DNA of 5,046 bases from Deltaproteobacteria bacterium (GTDB taxonomy: Bacteria; Desulfobacterota; Binatia; UBA9968): assembly GCA_005878685.1 (NCBI GenBank), contig VBLN01000309.1:1-5046 (forward strand). The letters run 5' to 3'. Within the stretch, counting starts at the first letter, position 1; each line of letters begins with the position of its first letter. The notes under the pieces were generated by a model. That model made no database searches, was not told where the DNA came from, and saw only the letters and a program-made list of their open reading frames with translations. A program made the position numbers and the translations under genes. Below, one piece after another: positions 1 to 5,010 of this stretch.

Positions 1-278
1 GCGTCCGCTACGCAGCCACACACAAAGATGAGACCAAAAAAATAATTACCAAGTATCTGAAGACTACCGATCCCGAGATTCTCGAGGCGACTTACCAGAG
101 CTATCTGCAGGTGACCGACCAAGGCGGCTATCCCAACATGGATGGCGTGCGCAATGCTATGGAGGAAGTGGCGCAACGCGTCCCAGCAGTGAAGAGCAAA
201 AAGCCTGAGGACTTCGTGAACACGCGTTTTCTGAAGGAGCTCGAGAACGAGGGATTCTTCAAGCAGCTCTATAAATGA
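1..278 (+). CDS. ABC transporter substrate-binding protein, NitT/TauT (NMT1/THI5-like) type, C-terminal part
   Basis: The reading frame is open from base 3 and ends with TGA at 276-278, giving 91 C-terminal residues; the start lies outside the window. The piece contains TTDPEILEATYQSY, then a Tyr-Pro-x-Met segment, a VRNAMEEVAQRVPAVK helix, KPEDFVNTRFLKELE and the ending GFFKQLYK. This is the usual C-terminal pattern of periplasmic binding proteins of the NMT1/SsuA/TauA superfamily, where the 'kpedfvD.rfl.ele..Gf...Ly' block closes the second lobe. Such proteins deliver a small molecule (nitrate, sulfonate, thiamine precursor or other organic substrate) to an inner-membrane ABC importer. The substrate cannot be told from this fragment. 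No defect is visible. It is convergent with the mocR gene on its right and probably unrelated to the rest of the window. Family recognition is from memory of the pattern. Confidence 0.8.
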   Translation, partial: VRYAATHKDETKKIITKYLKTTDPEILEATYQSYLQVTDQGGYPNMDGVRNAMEEVAQRVPAVKSKKPEDFVNTRFLKELENEGFFKQLYK

Positions 279-305
279 CTGCGATCCCCCTCTCGATTCT
301 TCCGT

Positions 306-398
306 TTAAGTCTTACCGGCAAGCCGTCCCAGAGTCATGATGGCCTGCTCCAATCTTTCCGACCAGAGTTGCCCGCAGCTAAGCCGAATGATTCTGTT
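306..398 (-). pseudogene. Detached C-terminal tail of the MocR regulator in the +1 frame
   Basis: On the minus strand, read one base out of register with the annotated mocR frame, this stretch translates as NRIIRLSCGQLWSERLEQAI followed by a MTLGRLAGKT ending and TAA at 306-308. This is the standard closing segment of MocR aminotransferase domains (Arg-Leu-Ser-Cys-Gly, then Trp-Ser-Glu-Arg and a final helix with LGRL). The family usually has about seven residues between the FSA motif and the IRL motif; here only about ten bases separate them. A deletion of about eleven bases therefore explains the shift better than a single-base insertion. That length is my estimate from remembered family spacing. 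Confidence 0.75.
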
Positions 399-1728
399 TG
401 GCTGAGAAAATGGGCCCTGGGGCGATGCTGATCCTCTCCTCAAGAGCCTTGCGGTAAAGCTCTATCGAGTCGACCCGCTTCGGCAACTCCACCCACAAAA
501 CAAAGCCTCCTGCCGGCCTTGTGACCCTGGTTCCCTCTGGAAAGTATTGACTTACGGCTAGGATGACTCGCTGGACTTGAGTGGCGAGGGCCTTGCGCAA
601 TTTCCGCAGGTGACGATCGTATCCTCCGCTCTCCAAGAATCGGGCAACCGCCATTTGTGGCAAGGTGGCGGTGGCAACGGTATTCATAGACTTCAAATGT
701 TCAATCTGAGACCTGAATCGTCCCGGGGCCACCCAGCCAACTCGATAGCCCGGTGCTATGGTCTTGGAGAAGGAGGAGCAAAGAAGCACCATTCCCTCCT
801 TATCGAAGGCCTTGGCGACCTTAGGTCGCACAGTTCCGAAATAAATATCCCCATAAACATCATCTTCAATGAGCGGTATCTCGCGGCGACTCAGCATTTC
901 CACCAACTGCTTTTTATTTTTGTCCGACATGCAGCTACCCAGAGGGTTGTTGAAATTCGGAACCAGAAGGCAGGCTTTGACTTTATTCTTTTTGAGTGCA
1001 TGCTCAAGGGCTTCCAAGTCGATCCCATCTCTGGGATGCGTTGGAATCTCCAAGGCCTTCATTCCCAAACTAGCCTGCAGGATTCCATAAAAGGTCGGTG
1101 ATTCTATTGCTATCGTGTCCCCCGGGTTGGCGACTGCCCTAAGACACAAGTTCAAGGCTTCCATGGCGCCGCAGGTCGTCACGACGTCGCCGGGTGACAA
1201 ACTGCATCCCCAGTCCAGCGACCGGCGGGCCACCTGACGGCGCAGGGCCTCGTTTCCTGGAGGAAAATCGTACTGCATACCCTGCTGTCCCCTATGACGA
1301 GCGACCCACGCCATGAAGCGATTCAATTGCTTTGTGGGAAGGAGATCGGGACTTGGAATGGCGGTAGCCAAGGGAACGAAATCTGGATTCCGCGCCGCTT
1401 CGAAAACCTTCGCAAGTAATTCGGCAACGCCCACCTTGGTTGCTGATAGAGAAGGGTTGGATGATTTCGGCTCGGGTGGCAGGTTACGTGGCCGCAACTT
1501 CACGTAAAAGCCAGACTGGGGGCGGGCTTCAATGAAACCCCGGTCTTCCAGAAGAAGGTAAGCCTGAAGCACGGTGGAAACACTTACCCGAAGCTGGGAG
1601 CTAAGTTTGCGAACCGAGGATATCCGTTCTCCAGGACGCAAGGTGCCCCGATCAATGAGCGTCGTAATTCTATCCACTACCTGTTCGTAGAGATAAGCCT
1701 CTTGTTCCTGCAGGATGGCGTGGCTCAT
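379..1728 (-). CDS. MocR/GabR-family transcriptional regulator (GntR HTH + class I aminotransferase domain), C-terminally frameshifted
   Basis: 449 residues. Residues ~10-77 form a GntR winged helix-turn-helix (LYEQVVDRITTLIDRG, LRPGERISSVRKLSSQL, VSVSTVLQAYLLLEDRGFI, QSGFYV). After a Pro-rich linker (~80-100), residues ~115-449 are a fold-type I PLP domain: SPGD (178-181), NFNNPLG with Asn261, LIEDDVYGDIYF with Asp289/290 and Tyr292, and SSFSKT with Lys322 as the expected PLP lysine. MocR proteins bind DNA and use bound PLP plus an amino acid or amine as effector. The frame ends at TAG 379-381 right after GPIFSAK. The usual family tail continues in the +1 frame from ~398 to TAA at 306-308 (RLSCG, LWSERLEQA, MTLGRLAG). 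The RLSCG arginine corresponds, by family knowledge, to the carboxylate-binding arginine of aminotransferases and GabR, so effector binding is probably impaired. The start is ATG with no clear ribosome site. It probably regulated the EamA transporter to the right. Confidence 0.9.
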   Translation of the reverse strand: MSHAILQEQEAYLYEQVVDRITTLIDRGTLRPGERISSVRKLSSQLRVSVSTVLQAYLLLEDRGFIEARPQSGFYVKLRPRNLPPEPKSSNPSLSATKVGVAELLAKVFEAARNPDFVPLATAIPSPDLLPTKQLNRFMAWVARHRGQQGMQYDFPPGNEALRRQVARRSLDWGCSLSPGDVVTTCGAMEALNLCLRAVANPGDTIAIESPTFYGILQASLGMKALEIPTHPRDGIDLEALEHALKKNKVKACLLVPNFNNPLGSCMSDKNKKQLVEMLSRREIPLIEDDVYGDIYFGTVRPKVAKAFDKEGMVLLCSSFSKTIAPGYRVGWVAPGRFRSQIEHLKSMNTVATATLPQMAVARFLESGGYDRHLRKLRKALATQVQRVILAVSQYFPEGTRVTRPAGGFVLWVELPKRVDSIELYRKALEERISIAPGPIFSAKQNHSA

Positions 1729-1787
1729 AGGATTATTTTAAGGGTTAGTTCCCGGCGATCCTAGACACAGTTCGCGTGCGAAAAAAT

Positions 1788-1819
1788 CATAACAGCTTTC
1801 TCAGAATAAAACTGTTATG
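1788..1819. promoter_or_regulatory. Candidate MocR operator: inverted repeat CATAACAG-N16-CTGTTATG
   Basis: CATAACAG at 1788-1795 and CTGTTATG at 1812-1819 form a perfect 8-base inverted repeat with a 16-base spacer. A related half-site in direct orientation, CTGTACTA, starts at 1843, 31 bases (about three helical turns) after the second arm. The right arm overlaps the spacer of the proposed mocR promoter, consistent with autoregulation. Binding by MocR is inferred from position only. Confidence 0.4.
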
Positions 1820-1831
1820 GTTACAAATCAA
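1803..1831 (-). promoter_or_regulatory. Candidate sigma-70 promoter for mocR
   Basis: On the minus strand TTGATT (1826-1831) is followed after 17 bases by TATTCT (1803-1808); each matches the -35/-10 consensus at four of six positions. It would start transcription near 1797 and give a leader of about 70 bases before the mocR ATG. The equivalent positions in copy B keep TTGATT (3712-3717), but the -10 position reads AATCCT, so this direction looks weakened there. Confidence 0.4.
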
Positions 1832-1870
1832 TTGAACTGAATCTGTACTATACCGACGCGGTTCATTTAT

Positions 1871-1906
1871 ATTCCTTACACGATCGCTTAGAATGTTGTA
1901 AGGGAT
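1871..1906. promoter_or_regulatory. Imperfect dyad with CCTTACA / TGTAAGG arms upstream of the peroxidase
   Basis: ATTCCTTACA (1871-1880) and TGTAAGGGAT (1897-1906) are complementary at nine of ten positions with a 16-base spacer. The spacer length equals that of the operator-like dyad inside copy A. It lies about 80 bases before the peroxidase ATG and is not part of the repeat. It may be a regulator site or an RNA hairpin; nothing in the sequence decides which. Confidence 0.3.
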
Positions 1907-1970
1907 AGAGGCCGCAATAGCGCCATCGTTCGGCGGTCGGTAGTTGGGCGTTGGTTTTCTTCAACCACAC

Positions 1971-1980
1971 GGAAGGGAGA
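1971..1980 (+). promoter_or_regulatory. Ribosome binding site of the peroxidase gene
   Basis: GGAAGGGAGA contains a GGGAG core ending at 1979, eight bases before the ATG at 1988. This, together with the signal peptide encoded directly after it, shows that the gene originally began at 1988 and not at the in-frame ATG at 2094. Confidence 0.65.
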
Positions 1981-1987
1981 ATCAAAC

Positions 1988-2125
1988 ATGAGAAATCTAC
2001 TTGTTGTCCTCGCGCTGGCCATCGCCGGCGTCGTCGTCACGGGCGCCACCCAAGCTCAGCAAAAGATGAAGCTACCCCTAGGATTGCAGGCGGATGCGGC
2101 GTTCATTCCCGACGATAATCCCTAA
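1988..2125 (+). pseudogene. Signal peptide and N-terminal segment of the di-heme peroxidase, out of frame with the enzyme body
   Basis: ATG at 1988 opens a 45-codon frame ending at TAA 2123-2125. Residues 1-24 (MRNLLVVLALAIAGVVVTGA then TQAQ) are a typical Sec signal peptide with a basic start, a hydrophobic core and an Ala-rich cleavage region. The mature start MKLPLGLQADAAFIPDDNP matches the opening of di-heme cytochrome c peroxidase/MauG-like proteins. In that family NP is normally followed by a stretch like LTxxKVxLG and then KxFFWDKRWS. Here NP is followed at once by a stop, and KKFFWDKRWS begins in the +1 frame at 2124. The missing segment is about nine residues, so a deletion of about 26 bases fits. 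Without repair or recoding, the peroxidase body would not be linked to this export signal. Confidence 0.75.
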
Positions 2126-2960
2126 GAAGTTTTTCTGGGACAAGCGGTGGTCGGCATCAGGCACCGTAGCCTGCGTGAGCTGCCACGAGCCCGGTCACGG
2201 CTGGACCGATCCCCAGCAGTTCTCCACCAATTTCGCCGGCAAGCCCACGCCCCGACGCGCCCCCACCATTATCAACCGGCTCTTCAGCGACCTGCAGCTC
2301 TGGACAGGCTTGCGCGCCTCGCTCGAGGAGCAAGCCCTGAAGGACAGCAACCGGACCGATGAGAAAGTGGTGGAACACCTCGGGTCGGTCCCAACCTACC
2401 AGCAGGAGTTCCGCAAAGTCTTCGGCCGCGAACTCGATCCAGACGGCGTAGCCAAGGCCATCGCGGCCTACGTGCGAACCATCGCGTCCGGGAACTCCCC
2501 CTACGACCGCTACCGCGCCGGGGACAACAGCGCCATGTCGGCTGAGGCCCAACGCGGACTCGCGATTTTCGAGAGCAAGGCGCTGTGTGTGCGCTGCCAC
2601 GCCGGGTTCAACTTCACCGACGAGGGCTACCGCAACATCGGCGTTGGCATGGACAAGGACAATCCGGACCTCGGCCGCCACACAGTCACCAAGAAGGAGG
2701 AGGACAAGGGCGCCTTCAAGACGCCGACGCTGCGCGACGTGGCCAAGCGCGGCCCCTACATGCACGACGGCAGCCAGAAGACGCTGCAGGAAGTCGTCGC
2801 CTTCTACAACCAGGGCGGCCATAAGAACCCTTGGCTGTCGAGCGATGTGAAGCCACTCAAGCTCACGGATCAGGAGCAGAAAGACTTGGTGGCGTTCCTC
2901 AACTCGCTTAGCGGCGAGATCGATCCCGAGGTGGGAAAACCCCCAACGCTGCCCAAGTAG
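2094..2960 (+). CDS. Di-heme cytochrome c peroxidase / MauG-like protein, body (frameshifted from its signal peptide)
   Basis: 288 residues from the in-frame ATG at 2094; the first ten (MRRSFPTIIP) read through the original N-terminus in the wrong frame, so real homology starts at KKFFWDKRWS (residue 11). Heme site one is CVSCH (Cys27, Cys30, His31) followed by EPGHGWTDP; heme site two is CVRCH (Cys165, Cys168, His169) in a LAIFESKALCVRCHAGFNFTDEGYRNIG context. FKTPTLRDVAKRGPYMHDGS (208-227) and the EQKDLVAFLNSLSGE ending are standard for the CCP_MauG family. Such proteins act in the periplasm, reducing hydrogen peroxide or oxidising a protein or small substrate with electrons from cytochromes. 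Translated from 2094 it would lack a signal peptide, and hemes are attached only after export, so this form is probably non-functional. It converges on the cytochrome c' gene with 49 bases between the stops. Confidence 0.85.
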   Translation: MRRSFPTIIPKKFFWDKRWSASGTVACVSCHEPGHGWTDPQQFSTNFAGKPTPRRAPTIINRLFSDLQLWTGLRASLEEQALKDSNRTDEKVVEHLGSVPTYQQEFRKVFGRELDPDGVAKAIAAYVRTIASGNSPYDRYRAGDNSAMSAEAQRGLAIFESKALCVRCHAGFNFTDEGYRNIGVGMDKDNPDLGRHTVTKKEEDKGAFKTPTLRDVAKRGPYMHDGSQKTLQEVVAFYNQGGHKNPWLSSDVKPLKLTDQEQKDLVAFLNSLSGEIDPEVGKPPTLPK

Positions 2961-3009
2961 CGAGACTGGTCGTCGCGCTTGGGTTCATGATCACGTGCCA
3001 CACCGCCGA

Positions 3010-3456
3010 TCACTCGGGGTACTTTTCGGCTCGGAAGGCTTTGTGGCAGGAGCCGCAGGCATCGCCGAGAGCCTTCACTTTTACGGCAATCGCCTCATCG
3101 TCCTTCGCCTTGGCTGCATCCGCTAGCTCGCTGGCCGCTTTCTTTACCCTAACGGGATTCTTGCTGAACTCCTCCCATTTATCCCAGATCTCAGGTTTGG
3201 CTTTGGTTTTGCCTTGCGTGCTGCCTTTAGGGAAAAAATCGAGGATCTTGTCCCCATTACCCATGATATCTTTGGCCTTCGCTTCTATAGTCGCGTAGTC
3301 CTTTGCCTCAGCCGCGGCTTTAATTGCTTTGGCGGCCTCGCCATTGCTTTTCATAAGCTTCTGTCTCTTCTCAACCATGTCCGCCTGAGCAAAAAGCTGA
3401 GAAGTAATCAAAAGCGTACCGACTAGCATCCCCAAGAGTAGTTTGCCTCGAATCAT
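3010..3456 (-). CDS. Cytochrome c' (class II c-type cytochrome), intact
   Basis: 148 residues. Residues 1-25 form a Sec signal peptide (basic MIRGK, hydrophobic LLLGMLVGTLLIT, cleavage likely after AQA at 23-25). The mature part is helical and Lys/Ala rich, matching the four-helix cytochrome c' fold, with FFPKGSTQGKTKAKPEIWDKW in the middle and the C-terminal heme site CGSCHKAFR (Cys134, Cys137, His138) near the end, as expected for class II. Cytochromes c' are periplasmic five-coordinate heme proteins that bind NO and CO and are linked to nitrosative stress or electron transfer. Start: ATG with AAAGGAG about eleven bases upstream. The gene lies 32 bases after the peroxiredoxin remnant on the same strand, so the two probably formed one transcript, and it converges on the di-heme peroxidase. 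No lesion seen. Confidence 0.85.
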   Translation of the reverse strand: MIRGKLLLGMLVGTLLITSQLFAQADMVEKRQKLMKSNGEAAKAIKAAAEAKDYATIEAKAKDIMGNGDKILDFFPKGSTQGKTKAKPEIWDKWEEFSKNPVRVKKAASELADAAKAKDDEAIAVKVKALGDACGSCHKAFRAEKYPE

Positions 3457-3488
3457 TGGCTGTTTTTCTCCTTTCCCGCAAATGTTTT

Positions 3489-3640
3489 TTACTGTCCTTT
3501 GTTAACCTCCTCGACCGCGTTCAGCAATTCTTCGGTCGGGATAAGATCCTTCTCGCTGTTGCTGGGTCGGATATTCAGATAACGAACCGCTCCCTCTTTG
3601 TCAATAATCACATCGGCGCTCTTAAATGGCCGTTGCTTTT
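3489..3640 (-). pseudogene. C-terminal remnant of a peroxiredoxin (AhpC/TSA-like) gene
   Basis: On the minus strand this stretch reads RPFKSADVIIDKEGAVRYLN followed by IRPSNSEKDLIPTEELLNAV and EEVNKGQ, ending at TAA 3489-3491. A 'VIIDKEG.VRY' strand pair and a closing 'P..EELL.A..' helix are the usual last third of AhpC/TSA and redoxin proteins; the catalytic-cysteine half is absent. The frame stays open to about 3685 (there is an in-frame TGA at 3686-3688), but bases from 3641 onward belong to control region copy B, so the gene is cut at the repeat edge. It precedes cytochrome c' by 32 bases. Peroxiredoxins reduce peroxides, which would match the neighbouring peroxidase. The assignment rests on a short segment, and another thioredoxin-fold protein is possible. 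Confidence 0.55.
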
Positions 3641-3750
3641 GCGATCCTAGATACAGTCCGTGTCCCCAGGAACCCTTACAGTCTTCTCAGGATTGAACTG
3701 TTATGATTACAAATCAACTAAACTGAATCTGTACTACATCAAGGATGTTC
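3641..3750. repeat. Control-region repeat, copy B (upstream of the DUF2917/EamA unit)
   Basis: Gap-free direct repeat of 1755-1864, offset 1886 bases. Identical blocks include GCGATCCTAG (3641-3650), AACTGTTATG (3696-3705) and AACTGAATCTGTACTA (3721-3736). Its left edge falls inside the peroxiredoxin remnant, and its right edge runs up to or just past the proposed start of the DUF2917-like gene. The left arm of the dyad seen in copy A reads CCTTACAG here (two mismatches to CATAACAG), while the right arm CTGTTATG is unchanged. Confidence 0.85.
3707..3735 (+). promoter_or_regulatory. Weak candidate promoter / operator for the DUF2917-EamA unit
   Basis: TTACAA (3707-3712) and TGTACT (3730-3735) are separated by 17 bases; both are poor sigma-70 matches, but both are fully kept in copy A (1821-1826 and 1844-1849). 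A weak promoter overlapped by operator half-sites would suit activation by a MocR regulator. This is inference from conservation between the two copies. Confidence 0.25.
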
Positions 3751-4038
3751 ATTATCTTTACGCCGATGAGAAAGGTTTGCCTGCCAAAAGGCTCTATGTT
3801 CCAGATGGGAGGTAACTGCGAAGGTCAGATCATTTCGTGTCAAGCGGGCGTCTGCTGGATAACGCAAGAGGGAGACCCGCAAGATTATCTGCTTGAGGCG
3901 GGGGAGAAACTAACCGTCGAGCGCGCCGGCCTTGTGGTCGTGCAAGCGATCACGGATGGAGCGATCTGTTTAGAAACAAGTCCATGTTTACTGAACCTCA
4001 CCTGGGTGCGGGAAAGATTCCGCGATGGTGCTCGCTGA
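3745..4038 (+). CDS. Small DUF2917-like protein
   Basis: 97 residues from ATG 3745, or 90 from ATG 3766 (MRKVCLPKGSMFQM). The pattern is a short beta-rich, cupin-like fold: a leading 'L.kG..f.m', then CQAGVCWITQEGDPQDYLLEAGEKLTVERAGLVVVQAITDGAICLE. Gly-x-x-Trp-Ile-Thr, the Gly-Asp-Pro-x-Asp-Tyr segment and the Leu-x-x-Gly-Glu turn are what I associate with DUF2917. These proteins have no established function; many sit beside transporters or regulators. The start is uncertain: AAGG directly abuts the first ATG, too close for a normal ribosome site, and family proteins tend to begin near the second. It is followed after eight bases by the EamA permease, so the two are probably co-transcribed from copy B. 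No lesion is visible. Confidence 0.7.
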   Translation: MFIIFTPMRKVCLPKGSMFQMGGNCEGQIISCQAGVCWITQEGDPQDYLLEAGEKLTVERAGLVVVQAITDGAICLETSPCLLNLTWVRERFRDGAR

Positions 4039-4046
4039 GACGATGA

Positions 4047-4964
4047 ATGAGTGAATTGTTCGGTGTGGGAGCCGCGTTGCTAGGAAGTTTGCTCGGTGGC
4101 ACCGGGGCCGCGGCAACGCGATATGCAGTGGGCGCTATCGATCCTCTGGGTCTCGCGATGCTGCGATATGCGATTGGCGCTCTCTGTCTTGTCCCGTTCG
4201 CTCTGCACTCTCTCCGGAAGCTCGAAAACTCCCGTGACCTTCTAGCAACTGTTGGGCTCGGCGTTATGTTCTTCGCGCTGTATCCTTTCTTGTTCGCTCT
4301 CTCCTTGGCTCACACTACAGCGGCCCGGGGTTCTTTGGTCCTGTCCACCATGCCACTTCTGACGTTGGCCTTCGCCATCCTGCTCCGGCGAGAGTCTTTC
4401 TCATGGAGGCGGTTTGCGGGGATAGCCCTTGCGGTTGGCGGGCTCGCCTACGCCCTGTCACCGAGGCTCGAAGGATCTGCTTCGGCTGCGGGGAATCATG
4501 ATCGCCGCGACTTGCGTTCAGGCGGTCTACAACGTTCTTTCCCGCCCTTACATTCAGCGTATCGGACCGCTTCCGTTTACCGCCCTCGCCATGTGCGTGG
4601 GTGCTCTTGTGCTCGTCGCTTTTTCCGCCGGGTCAGGCATCTTTCAGGCGCTACCTACTCTGGGGGCCGCCGCTTGGGCTGCCATCGTCTATCTGGGCGT
4701 ATTCGGATGTGCGCTGCTGTGGGTACTATGGTCTATCGGCATACGCTTCGCGAGCCCATCCTTGGTCGCCATGACCGTCACGGTCAACGCCTTCACTGCA
4801 TCTTTTCTCGGCGCCTTGTTCTTATCCGAGCCCGTAGGACACGAATTTATCGTCGGGCTATTGGCTGTCTCGCTCGGAATTGCGGTCGCAGCCAATGTAC
4901 TGGCGTGGACTCGCTCTCGCAATCATATATTGTCGTCGTAGAAAACCTCAGCCTCAATGTGTAA
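4047..4964 (+). CDS. EamA/DMT-family permease, N-terminal half (frameshifted near 4490-4500)
   Basis: The first ~150 residues are a genuine EamA domain: GVGAALLGSLLGGTGAAATR, DPLGLAMLRYAIGALCLVPF, TVGLGVMFFALYPFLFALSL, ARGSLVLSTMPLLTLAFAIL, LLRRESFSWRRFAGIALAVGGLAYA, giving about five membrane helices. From about residue 150 (GNHDRRD...) the translation turns into Arg/Ser-rich sequence with no membrane helices, the sign of a frame change, and runs on to 4964. The true second half continues in the +1 frame. EamA proteins are ten-helix inner-membrane permeases that often export amino acids or metabolites, and one divergent from a MocR gene is a common pair. The start ATG lies eight bases after the preceding stop with only a weak ribosome site. 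A single-domain product could be made, but normal EamA function needs both halves. Confidence 0.8.
   Translation: MSELFGVGAALLGSLLGGTGAAATRYAVGAIDPLGLAMLRYAIGALCLVPFALHSLRKLENSRDLLATVGLGVMFFALYPFLFALSLAHTTAARGSLVLSTMPLLTLAFAILLRRESFSWRRFAGIALAVGGLAYALSPRLEGSASAAGNHDRRDLRSGGLQRSFPPLHSAYRTASVYRPRHVRGCSCARRFFRRVRHLSGATYSGGRRLGCHRLSGRIRMCAAVGTMVYRHTLREPILGRHDRHGQRLHCIFSRRLVLIRARRTRIYRRAIGCLARNCGRSQCTGVDSLSQSYIVVVENLSLNV
4498..4941 (+). pseudogene. EamA/DMT-family permease, C-terminal half in the +1 frame
   Basis: Reading from ATG 4498, the frame gives MIAATCVQAVYNVLSRPYIQ, then IGPLPFTALAMCVGALVLVAF, LGAAAWAAIVYLGVFGCALL, WVLWSIGIRFASPSLVAMTV, FTASFLGALFLSEPVGHEFI and VGLLAVSLGIAVAANVLAWT, ending at TAG 4939-4941. 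This is the second EamA repeat with about five membrane helices, including the conserved AVYNVLSRPY opening and the GALFLSEP motif. Relative to 4047 the frame is displaced by one. Family members usually have a short W-x-G-D-L-L-like stretch between the two domains that is missing here, so a deletion of about 20 bases is likelier than one inserted base. The length is estimated from memory of the family. Confidence 0.75.
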
Positions 4965-5010
4965 CCGATACGCTCATTAGCCAATCGACTTGAGCTTTAC
5001 TCTGCAGCAC

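Larger units (their letters stand above)
1755..1864. repeat. Control-region repeat, copy A (upstream of mocR)
   Basis: This segment aligns base for base, without gaps, with 3641-3750 at an offset of 1886 bases. I count 85 identical positions of 110; the best blocks are 1755-1764 (GCGATCCTAG, identical), 1810-1819 (AACTGTTATG, identical) and 1835-1850 (AACTGAATCTGTACTA, identical). It is a direct repeat. Copy A lies just upstream of mocR on its left and about 120 bases upstream of the peroxidase start on its right. The blocks conserved best are short operator-like sequences, and the middle (1775-1784) is nearly unrelated. I infer a duplicated regulator/promoter region, probably bound by the MocR protein. 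Confidence 0.85.

Noticed and set aside
279..305. Possible terminator between the ABC protein and mocR
   Set aside because: The gap is short and pyrimidine-rich, and I found no convincing hairpin.
577..1101. Plus-strand open frame of 174 codons opposite mocR
   Set aside because: It lies wholly inside the clearly recognisable MocR gene on the other strand and its translation shows no domain pattern.
1952..1967. Small hairpin TGGTT-N6-AACCA before the peroxidase ribosome site
   Set aside because: A five-pair stem is expected by chance at this rate and no other signal supports it.
2157..2822. Minus-strand open frame of 221 codons opposite the peroxidase
   Set aside because: It is an antisense shadow of GC-rich coding sequence; the heme motifs and family pattern are on the plus strand.
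2961..3009. Possible bidirectional terminator between the convergent stops
   Set aside because: GATCAC-type short palindromes are present but no stable stem followed by a T run could be found.
3456..3650. Plus-strand frame of 64 codons between cytochrome c' and copy B
   Set aside because: It is antisense to the peroxiredoxin remnant, which shows recognisable family sequence; no ribosome site was seen.
1755..3750. Copies A and B as terminal repeats of an insertion sequence or transposon
   Set aside because: They are direct, about 77% identical and operator-like, with no transposase or inverted ends between them, so a duplicated regulatory region fits better.
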